Source of the DNA: an uncultured Fodinibius sp.
GTDB lineage: Bacteria; Bacteroidota; Rhodothermia; Balneolales; Balneolaceae
NCBI GenBank assembly: GCA_913057775.1
Contig: CAJXOG010000005.1
Span: forward strand, 124,001 to 188,000
Length of the DNA stretch: 64,000 bases
Direction of reading: 5' to 3'
Shown: positions 54,752 to 61,988 of the stretch, one piece after another
Layout: every line of letters begins with the position of its first letter
Position numbering within the stretch: position 1 is the stretch's first letter
Program-made: the position numbers and the translations under genes
The notes under the pieces: generated by a model
Databases searched by the model: none
Told to the model about the DNA's origin: nothing
The model's input: the letters and a program-made list of their open reading frames with translations, nothing else

Positions 54752-57370
54752 TTAACTCTCGATATCAAAGCTCGCTTGTAATGCTGCTTCAATTCTTGAA
54801 ACAGACTCTTCTAAATGAGCTTGGGTATAATCGTTAAAATCATACGTCGGCGGTGCAAGACGAGCCTCTAACTGATTTTGTAACATTTGAAGCTGTTGTC
54901 GTGCTATTGAACGAGCATCCGCAGGCATGTCATCGGGAGCATCGGTTATCAGCTTCACCATTCGGTTCAGATGATTACGCTGTAAGTCCCGGCGATTAGT
55001 TTCAATATTTTGTCCGGGTGATGTAAGCACTTCTGACCAGATCGATTCCGTCAAGGCACTCATCAGTTCGGGTATGGTTACCGTATTTTCGGCACCGAAT
55101 TTAACTTCGGTATCCCGGATGCGCGACAATCGAATCGGATCTAACAGCTGCTCCAGCAATGAGCTCTGAATGCCTAACAGGGTTCCGTGCAGCGGATAGT
55201 CTACACGTCCGCCGTAGGTTGAACTATTGCCCCAGTGACTCCACCGATTAGCACCCATTTTCTGGAAGATATCCTGCGGCAATGTCATCGCATCCGCCGC
55301 AAAAGCATAATTCACGATCATATCCAGTGCTTCCTTTTGTTCCTTATAATCCACCGGCTCAAACGGCATGCGTCCATCGGGATCACCTACATGGTCACGA
55401 TATTGATGCTGACCGCCAATATATTTTACAGCCGGCGTTAACACACGGGCGTACTGATAGAGGTAACTTTGAAAAAGATCCGTCGCTTTAAAATATGGAG
55501 CATTGTCCTCTAATTTGATATCACTGATCTTGGGAATAAGTCCCTGTAATAATTGAGCACGTTCTTTTCCCCAGGCCAGCGGATCAGCACCCAAATCAAA
55601 TATGTTTACATGCGGATCTACTGCTCCAACTCCAAAGGCATCGCCATCGGTTCCATAGGCGTGACCGGGTTGTGCAGCCTGACGTGCTATCTGCCTGGCT
55701 TTTTCATCATCAGGCGTATATCCGTAGGAAATAACCCACCGATCATACGATCCTACTCCCGGATTATAGTAATAGGAGTCCTCTGATTTATCTTCGGGAT
55801 GAAGGTTAATGGAAGGATATTCCATGGCCGAGCTAAAGATCCCTTTCTCTTCTCCCCACTCCTTATCATAGAGTTTGTCAAGAGGTGTATCTATTGATGA
55901 GCGGAAGTTGTGACGAAGTCCCAAAGTATGACCTACCTCGTGCATAGTCACCCATTTCAAGGCCTGATCCACAAATTCTTTTGGCACCGGATCACCTGCT
56001 TTAATTTCTCCGTTTGCCAATAAGAAACTGTGAACTAAATCAAACTGAGCATTCATTTCGCTGTAAAAGGATTTTGTTTTTACTCCCTGACTCATCAGGG
56101 TCAACTCCTTATCGCTCACATTAAAAACCTCATCAATTGCAGAGCGCGGCTCAACCAAGTTACGGTAAGCATCCTTGTCTCCCAGCAACATACTTGCTTC
56201 AAAAAGGATATCTGCGTCCAGAATTTCTCCCGTTCGAGGATCTACCACCGAAGGACCTATGGCACCATAATAAGGCTGGTCGGAAGTACTCCAGCGAAGA
56301 GTCGGATAGCGAATATCTTCTGCCATTACGCTATCGGGCAACAACTTTGCCTGTACTGCATCTTTAAATCCTGCATCCTCAAATGCATCAGACCAAGCCT
56401 CAATACCGTCCATCATCGCATCACGATATTTTTCAGGTACTGTATGATCGATATAATAAGTGATCGGCTTTTGTGGGGTGCACAGTTCCCCTTCAGCCAC
56501 TTCTTCTTCACACTCAAGTCGCCAGCGATTTACATACCGTTTGAAAAAGTCGTCGGATTCTTTCGAAAAATCCTTGTGAACGGTCATAAAATAACCTGCT
56601 CGATCGTCGGCCATACGCGGCTCCATAGGCTCTTCAGGCAGCTTCACCATCGTATAGAACAGCGATAATGGAATATATCGACCATCAGCTACCGTTCGGG
56701 GAGCATTATCCTCAGCATTATTAAATGTAAGTTTAGCCTGAATATTTACGTTCTCGGGAAAGGCTTGTACCTTTTCGAGATGGGACCGGTTTTTATCAAA
56801 AGACACCCGACCCGGTCGTCCATTTTCACCCACGGCATATTTCAAGCGTTGGGAAATATTCGACAAATCGCCTACGAACCAGTCGTATACATTAACCAGC
56901 ATTTTCGAACTGTCGGCATTAAAAGCTTCCACTTTAGCCGTTTCCAGCACAGAGGTTCCATACGCAAGATTAAGTGCTTTTTCCAGCGCTTCATTTCCTC
57001 CGGCCGTATACCGGTGAGGGTGCTGGACCAACATCACTTTGCCTTCGTGCTTTTCAAGGGATACAACCATCCCCTCAAAAACAGATAGCATGCTTCCGCC
57101 GTAAAGTCCGGCTGCTCCAATACCGCGAGCAAGCTCAAAATTCATAAGGAACTGCTTGTCCAATTGATCTTTATCAACTGACAGATAGAGCTTATCATCC
57201 TTTTGATAAAAGTCGAAATAGCCTTCGTACTTGTCAGTATCTTTGGTCAGTTCCTCATACTTATTTTCCTGCTGAGCATCTTTTTTCTTTTTATCCACTG
57301 CCTGCTCTGTCGTAGAACATGCAGTAAATATCAATCCGATACACAGTAGCATCAGAAATGAGTGTTTCAT
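54752..57370 (-). CDS. Zinc-dependent metalloprotease lipoprotein (DUF5117/DUF4953-type)
   Basis: An 872-residue lipoprotein (MLLCIGLIFTAC). The zinc site HEVGHTLGLRHNF, near residues 480-492, is a metzincin HExxHxxGxxH motif with a catalytic glutamate. The amino half contains the DUF5117/DUF5118-type region (DKYEGYFDFYQKDDKLYLSV, ARGIGAAGLYGGS) and the later half the DUF4953-type one. Large outer-membrane metalloproteases of this kind are common in Bacteroidota and act on secreted or surface proteins. The substrate is unknown. Confidence 0.92.
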   Translation of the reverse strand: MKHSFLMLLCIGLIFTACSTTEQAVDKKKKDAQQENKYEELTKDTDKYEGYFDFYQKDDKLYLSVDKDQLDKQFLMNFELARGIGAAGLYGGSMLSVFEGMVVSLEKHEGKVMLVQHPHRYTAGGNEALEKALNLAYGTSVLETAKVEAFNADSSKMLVNVYDWFVGDLSNISQRLKYAVGENGRPGRVSFDKNRSHLEKVQAFPENVNIQAKLTFNNAEDNAPRTVADGRYIPLSLFYTMVKLPEEPMEPRMADDRAGYFMTVHKDFSKESDDFFKRYVNRWRLECEEEVAEGELCTPQKPITYYIDHTVPEKYRDAMMDGIEAWSDAFEDAGFKDAVQAKLLPDSVMAEDIRYPTLRWSTSDQPYYGAIGPSVVDPRTGEILDADILFEASMLLGDKDAYRNLVEPRSAIDEVFNVSDKELTLMSQGVKTKSFYSEMNAQFDLVHSFLLANGEIKAGDPVPKEFVDQALKWVTMHEVGHTLGLRHNFRSSIDTPLDKLYDKEWGEEKGIFSSAMEYPSINLHPEDKSEDSYYYNPGVGSYDRWVISYGYTPDDEKARQIARQAAQPGHAYGTDGDAFGVGAVDPHVNIFDLGADPLAWGKERAQLLQGLIPKISDIKLEDNAPYFKATDLFQSYLYQYARVLTPAVKYIGGQHQYRDHVGDPDGRMPFEPVDYKEQKEALDMIVNYAFAADAMTLPQDIFQKMGANRWSHWGNSSTYGGRVDYPLHGTLLGIQSSLLEQLLDPIRLSRIRDTEVKFGAENTVTIPELMSALTESIWSEVLTSPGQNIETNRRDLQRNHLNRMVKLITDAPDDMPADARSIARQQLQMLQNQLEARLAPPTYDFNDYTQAHLEESVSRIEAALQASFDIES

Positions 57371-57502
57371 AGCATTATATTTTATATGGTAGGTTAGAAT
57401 GTGAATTATTTAATAATAGTTTAATCAGAATTGCCTTACGGTGGGAAATGAAAAATGTTTTAATATGTTAAGATTATTTAGAAAATTCTTGTTACAAAAG
57501 AG

Positions 57503-57533
57503 TTGAAATGGAATAAATATAGGCGTATCTTTG
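57503..57533 (+). promoter_or_regulatory. Promoter of tRNA-Arg
   Basis: TTG at 57503-57505, a 20-base spacer, then TATCTTTG at 57526-57533, an exact match to the Bacteroidota consensus TTG-N19-21-TAnnTTTG. The tRNA begins 15 bases after it. Confidence 0.7.
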
Positions 57534-57548
57534 GCCTCTTATTGAACT

Positions 57549-57622
57549 GCGCCTGTAGCTCAACTGGATAGAGCACCTGATTACGGATCAGGAGGTTAGG
57601 GGTTCGAATCCTCTCAGGCGTA
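57549..57622 (+). tRNA. tRNA-Arg (anticodon ACG)
   Basis: A complete 74-base cloverleaf. Acceptor gcgcctg pairs with caggcgt with one G-U pair, D-arm gctc...gagc, anticodon stem cctga/tcagg with loop ttacgga giving anticodon ACG, and T-arm aggggttcgaatcctct. The CCA end is not encoded. A terminator follows directly and a likely genomic island lies beyond. The 3' half of such tRNA genes is a common integration target. Confidence 0.97.
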
Positions 57623-57626
57623 CAAT

Positions 57627-57672
57627 AAAAAAGCCGTAAAGTGAACAAATACAACACTTTATGGCTTTTTCT
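57627..57672 (+). terminator. Terminator of tRNA-Arg
   Basis: Stem aagccgtaaagtg / cactttatggctt with one mismatch, twelve bases of loop, and a T-run (ttttt) on the plus strand, beginning within six bases of the tRNA end. Confidence 0.75.
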
Positions 57673-57759
57673 ATTTTTGGATGGCAAACATACGGCAAAC
57701 ATTTTTTTGATTGCCATCAACTACTTAGATACTCGCAGAGATTTTTAATATTGGCTCAC

Positions 57760-58878
57760 TCAATTTTTAAAAGGTGGCTCTATATCAAAACCACTATTAA
57801 ACCCAATATTTTTTGGTTTATATTCCATTGACTCCACTCCGGAACCACAAATATCAGCCAAGGTCATAGGTTTATTGACAACTATATCCCGATCTAACAC
57901 TTCTGCTATCTTCTGGGCCCGATCCGGTTGAATTTTGGTAAACTCATGCATGCCCTTCAGTCTACCTTCCCGCAACAAGGCATCGTCAATAGTATTGAGT
58001 TCAGTATTAAACGTGCAGATAATCTTTAAATTTAGAAAATCAGCTAAGAAACCATCGGTTAGATTAAGTAGATTAGAGACGGCACTAGAGTTGTCTGCCT
58101 TTCGTTCCATAAGTACCGTCTCGGCATCTTCGATAACCAGGATTGAATCCGGGTAGTCCATCAGCAACGAAATAAGATCTGGAGATGTCAGGCTTTCGGT
58201 AAAAAACGGAGAAATAAACAGGGCCTGCTTGGATGTTTTACTGATCACATCCTTAATAAAACTTGTCTTGCCCGTACCGGGCTCTCCGTACATTAAATAA
58301 AGTCCACTCCCGTCTTTTGCATCTAATTGCCTGGTAACCTTTTCATGAAAGTCTCGGCTGTCGGAATCCAGATATTCTATGAGCGAATGTTCGGGAAGGG
58401 AATACTCAAAGGTTTGTACTCCTAATCCTGGTCCCCGACTAATAATGACTCCAATATTCTGCGTACCGCTTTTTTCCGACTTAAGGCTTAGAAAAAGCTC
58501 TTTGATCTCCTTGACTGTCTGCTGATCACTATTGACATCAAAAAGCATTACGACCATCCCATTTGTCTTGCAGAGCGTAATCCTGCTGTTCAAATATAGC
58601 AAGCTGTATGCTGCGACTTTGCCATCCTTAAGATGTTGTTCATCCTGAATATAGTTCTCCTTCTCCCATTCGCAGGTATCCAATATCTGCGTTAACACTT
58701 CGTCCCATTTCGCGTCGTTAAAATCACGAATTAATATTCGATTGGGTAGCAGGCCTGTTTTAATAATATGATAGTGCCCACCTATTCTGTATTCATGTTC
58801 TGTAACCTTTATTAAATGCTCTTTCTCCATGGTTTTTGCAATCTGATTTCTATTTACAACGCATTTGAAATCTAACAT
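57760..58878 (-). CDS. AAA ATPase, Bcs1-like core with unknown N-terminal region
   Basis: A 372-residue protein; an in-frame ATG at 58830 could also be the start, giving 356 residues. Residues 1-190 match nothing I recognise and have mixed alpha/beta character. The AAA core has Walker A MYGEPGTGKTSFIKD near 199-213, Walker B SILVIEDAETVL (Ile-Glu-Asp variant), sensor 1 CTFNTELNTIDDALL, and the arginine finger context REGRLKG, which fits the Bcs1-type AAA clade. No transmembrane helix is present. The gene is divergent from a WYL regulator, sharing a short control region. The function is unknown; a stress or anti-phage role is plausible by context only. Confidence 0.75.
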   Translation of the reverse strand: MLDFKCVVNRNQIAKTMEKEHLIKVTEHEYRIGGHYHIIKTGLLPNRILIRDFNDAKWDEVLTQILDTCEWEKENYIQDEQHLKDGKVAAYSLLYLNSRITLCKTNGMVVMLFDVNSDQQTVKEIKELFLSLKSEKSGTQNIGVIISRGPGLGVQTFEYSLPEHSLIEYLDSDSRDFHEKVTRQLDAKDGSGLYLMYGEPGTGKTSFIKDVISKTSKQALFISPFFTESLTSPDLISLLMDYPDSILVIEDAETVLMERKADNSSAVSNLLNLTDGFLADFLNLKIICTFNTELNTIDDALLREGRLKGMHEFTKIQPDRAQKIAEVLDRDIVVNKPMTLADICGSGVESMEYKPKNIGFNSGFDIEPPFKN

Positions 58879-58882
58879 ATCA

Positions 58883-58903
58883 AACCGTATTGTATATACG
58901 GTT
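58883..58903. promoter_or_regulatory. Inverted repeat, candidate operator for the WYL regulator
   Basis: The eight-base arms aaccgtat (58883-58890) and atacggtt (58896-58903) are perfect reverse complements with a five-base spacer. It lies in the shared gap between the divergent AAA ATPase and WYL genes, just before the ATPase start and 14 bases before the preferred WYL start at 58917. A WYL protein of this layout usually autoregulates its locus. Confidence 0.6.
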
Positions 58904-58916
58904 CAACAATTTTCTT

Positions 58917-59882
58917 ATGCCCATAAACAAAAACGCATACCTACGCTATCAAATCATCGATGAGTGTTTGACGAAACGATCGATGAAATACCCCTCCTCC
59001 GGAAAATTGATAGATGAAATCGAGCGAATTCTGGGCAAGCAGATAGCCAAGGAAACGCTCCAAAAAGACATCCGGGCCATGAAAAAGTCAGCCGAACTGG
59101 AATTTTACGCGCCTATTAAATATTCCAGAGCGCATGGCGGATACTATTATGACGATCCCAACTATACCATCAAGAAATTCCCGGTGGACTATGAAGAAAA
59201 AGAGTCGGCCGAGTTTGCCCTGACCCTGCTGAACCAAAGCGGATCGCTTCCGTATCTCAATCGGTTCAAAAACTTTGTGGAACGAGCGCTGACGTTTTCC
59301 AAAGTTGAAGGTCAACTACAGGATAACCTGTCCAAGTACATTCAGTTTGAAGAGCCGGTAGTCGTGGAAGGACTGCAATGGATCGAGCCGCTCGTTGACG
59401 CTATTCAACTGAAGCATGTCGTCCAAATCACCTACCACTCTATACGAAGTAAATTCTCAAAAGAGCGGGTACTGCACCCTTACTTTCTTAAAGAATATGA
59501 TGATCGCTGGTACGTCTACGGCTTCGACGAAAAATCTGAGGAGGAGCGTATATTTGGATTAGATCGTATTCAGCAGATGAGGCCCAGTAAAGAAAAAGAC
59601 TTTCGCTATTTTAGCGGAGATCGAGAAGAAATCTTCAAGCACACCATTGGGGTAAGCCGGTTTGTAGGTGACCCAAAGGAGATCAAACTCAGATTCTACT
59701 ATCCACAATCAGAATACATCTTGTCTAAACCAATTCATGAATCTCAAAAGGTAATTGATGAGGATGAAGAATCAATTACCGTAAAGCTCTATCTCCGGAT
59801 CAATTATGAGCTCAGGGCCCTAATTAGGAGCTATGGGGAGCAAGTAGAAGTAATCACGCCCAAAGAACTCTTACATAAATAA
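58917..59882 (+). CDS. WYL domain transcriptional regulator
   Basis: The start at 58917 is preferred as an ATG 27 bases upstream lies inside the operator-like repeat. The protein is about 321 residues. An amino-terminal helix-turn-helix (RYQIIDECLTKRSMKYPSSGKLIDEIE) is followed by a linker and the WYL domain. The domain carries QITYHSIRSKFSKERVLHPYFLKE near 185 and RWYVYGFDEKSEEERIFGLDRI near 215, and the conserved YFLKE...RWYVYG is the WYL signature. Such proteins bind DNA and sense nucleic acids or other ligands. They are common in defence islands, but also elsewhere. Confidence 0.88.
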   Translation: MPINKNAYLRYQIIDECLTKRSMKYPSSGKLIDEIERILGKQIAKETLQKDIRAMKKSAELEFYAPIKYSRAHGGYYYDDPNYTIKKFPVDYEEKESAEFALTLLNQSGSLPYLNRFKNFVERALTFSKVEGQLQDNLSKYIQFEEPVVVEGLQWIEPLVDAIQLKHVVQITYHSIRSKFSKERVLHPYFLKEYDDRWYVYGFDEKSEEERIFGLDRIQQMRPSKEKDFRYFSGDREEIFKHTIGVSRFVGDPKEIKLRFYYPQSEYILSKPIHESQKVIDEDEESITVKLYLRINYELRALIRSYGEQVEVITPKELLHK

Positions 59883-60128
59883 GTAATTACCACTCTTTTC
59901 GTCAATTGTATCATACTTCACTATTTGCTACTCGTTTTGTGTACCTCCCTTTCCTATTCAACATTATCAACTCATCAATTACTGTTCATCTATATAAGTT
60001 GAACTGGCACAACGTCGTCAGTGAATATTTGTAAATGGGGAATGTCATGACTATTTATTGAAAGAGTTACATATTCAAAAAAGCTAGGAATATCTAAAAG
60101 AACAGTAACTAAATAGAGAGGTATTACT
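59883..60128. other. AT-rich gap with no gene
   Basis: Nothing recognisable. It probably carries the promoter for the small membrane protein gene at 60129. Confidence 0.4.
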
Positions 60129-60296
60129 ATGTACTTTACCATTGGTGCAGTCTTCTGCATTGGGTTTGTAATTGGGATGGCCTTTGGTATGGTGCGAGGA
60201 AAAAAAGAACTTGCCGCTGACCTTAGACAACGTATGAGCAACTTTGAGAAGGATGTGCAAAATCAATTGAATGATCTCCTAGAAAGGGAAACCTGA
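60129..60296 (+). CDS. Small single-pass membrane protein
   Basis: A 55-residue frame from ATG to tga. Residues 2-21 form one hydrophobic segment (YFTIGAVFCIGFVIGMAFGM), followed by a basic turn (VRGKKE) and a helical, charged tail (DLRQRMSNFEKDVQNQL) that could form a coiled coil. The layout resembles YtxH-like or phage-island membrane proteins. AG-rich sequence agagagg lies 9 bases before the ATG, a good ribosome-binding site. It is too short for ordinary gene calling. Function unknown. Confidence 0.6.
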   Translation: MYFTIGAVFCIGFVIGMAFGMVRGKKELAADLRQRMSNFEKDVQNQLNDLLERET

Positions 60297-60374
60297 AGTA
60301 TGACATCAAGAGCTGAAATTAAACTTCAATTTCTATTCTTTAGTCAACTAATATCAAATTTATAAACTAATAGT

Positions 60375-61754
60375 ATGGCTAGTTTAAAAGAGCAGAATGA
60401 CCACTTAAATATCTTCCATTTTTACGGAAATAATGATGAGCAATATTATGAAAACAATCTTACTAGGGGCCTTGCCATATGCCTAGAAAATGACGCTGTA
60501 TTACTGGATCGTTTTTTGCGAAACGTAATTAACAAAACAGAGAATAAAATATTCCCAATACAAGAAATTCGTATTAATGTCCAAAAGAAGGCCAGCCAAC
60601 TTACAAACATTGATAAGCTTATAGGCGTCGCAATGACAGCAGAAGAGTTATCGGAAAAGTCTCCAGACAAATCAATTGAAACAGGTAATCCTGTAACAGA
60701 TTTAACTATACAAATCAACGATACTCTAATTGTTATTGAGGTAAAGAAAAACAAGCAAGATTGTAGAGCCCAGCTCATCAATCAATTAGAGAGGATTGCT
60801 AAAATAAATGAATTGCCTTCTACAGAATTTGAACCTATTAACTATTCTTGGGAGGATGTAATGGCTTTGATAAGAAACACATTGAAATTTCAAAAGAACA
60901 TCAATTCTAAAAACCGTTTTACGGATGACTATTATCAATTTATTAAAAGAAAACATCCTGCCTGGTTGGGTGCAATAAAACTAAATGAAATTAGATTCCC
61001 CAAGAATTTAGAAAATGATACTATAGAGTCTACACAAAAAGAATTGATTGAGGTTAGACTAAACGTTCTAAAAAAGAAGATTCTAGAATCATGGAATAAA
61101 GAAAAAGGGTTAAACCAAGAACTAGTCTATGAGCGTGCAAACCTTCCAGTTTCAGAATATAGTTGGGTGGATGAAGTTAGTATCGAACCTGAAACTAATG
61201 GAAATAATTACATAGCAATCAAAATATGGCCAGGTGATACCAAAACACAAGGATACTCAATTTTTAATACTAACAGGCCTTTTGAATGGCCTAAAAGGAT
61301 TGAAGGTTCAGATTTTAGAGTAATACCCTATATTAAATTCGCTCATAGGCAGGGGCTTTGCTGGATTAATTTAAAAGATAAGTCTAACCCCATTACTCAT
61401 ACTGGGGACTTTTTCTATAAGTATACAGGTAAATGGAACCGAGATGAGGCTAACCCAAACCAGTGGATACATCAAGGCGCCAATTGGTCAGAATTTAATA
61501 ATATTCTGAAAGATATTACACCAGGTGGAGATTGGAAAAAAATCTCAGGGTGGGATGACAAGATTCAAGATTCTAATCGAAGCTTTTTTAACATTTCTGT
61601 AGGATTTGCTATAAGTGTTCTTTTAAAATATAAACAAGCCCAAAAACTAGATGGAGATTCTACCACCCACCACTATCCACTTGCAGAAAAACTTAAAACA
61701 ACTTCAGAAAAACTACTAGAAAAAGTAAACAATCAATTCAATGGTAAAAACTAA
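60375..61754 (+). CDS. Uncharacterised protein with PD-(D/E)XK nuclease-like motif
   Basis: A 459-residue protein without a clear family. At about residues 112-131 the pattern TDLTIQIND followed by LIVIEVKK fits the D...E-x-K core of PD-(D/E)XK nucleases (aspartate in TDLTI, ExK in IEVKK), and an upstream glutamate may complete it. The amino-terminal DEQYYENNLTRGLAICLEND resembles the helical lead of several such proteins. The carboxy-terminal 200 residues have mixed alpha/beta character with aromatic and Trp-rich strands and no known motif. The coding sequence is visibly AT-rich. No methyltransferase is next to it. Confidence 0.6.
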   Translation: MASLKEQNDHLNIFHFYGNNDEQYYENNLTRGLAICLENDAVLLDRFLRNVINKTENKIFPIQEIRINVQKKASQLTNIDKLIGVAMTAEELSEKSPDKSIETGNPVTDLTIQINDTLIVIEVKKNKQDCRAQLINQLERIAKINELPSTEFEPINYSWEDVMALIRNTLKFQKNINSKNRFTDDYYQFIKRKHPAWLGAIKLNEIRFPKNLENDTIESTQKELIEVRLNVLKKKILESWNKEKGLNQELVYERANLPVSEYSWVDEVSIEPETNGNNYIAIKIWPGDTKTQGYSIFNTNRPFEWPKRIEGSDFRVIPYIKFAHRQGLCWINLKDKSNPITHTGDFFYKYTGKWNRDEANPNQWIHQGANWSEFNNILKDITPGGDWKKISGWDDKIQDSNRSFFNISVGFAISVLLKYKQAQKLDGDSTTHHYPLAEKLKTTSEKLLEKVNNQFNGKN

Positions 61755-61988
61755 CCTCCCACAAAAAATCGAGACTTTTAAATAGGATTTCATATCAGGT
61801 ATTTCTTCAAACCCCGAATATGCCATTCTAAGCCTTCTGAGGGGGTTATTGCAAATTTCCTTTTTAAGAGGATATCTCGACCATCTTAATGGTATACCAT
61901 TGGCATTTTTAGATTAAAATAATTCTTCATTGAAAATATCTCTGATAATCACTCAAATCGACTCGTATCTTGTAACCGATACTGAATC

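Noticed and set aside
57478-57720. An 80-codon minus-strand frame that covers tRNA-Arg, with peptide text RIRTPNLLIRNQVLYPVELQ
   Set aside because: It is the antisense of the tRNA gene, a well-known false reading frame; the tRNA fold and promoter explain the sequence.
59990-60266. Two overlapping minus-strand frames (83 and 60 codons) in the gap after the WYL gene
   Set aside because: They overlap the 55-residue membrane protein frame, which has a ribosome-binding site and sensible topology.
60446-60781. A 111-codon minus-strand frame inside the 459-residue gene
   Set aside because: Overlaps entirely with a longer frame that has better codon pattern; no independent support.
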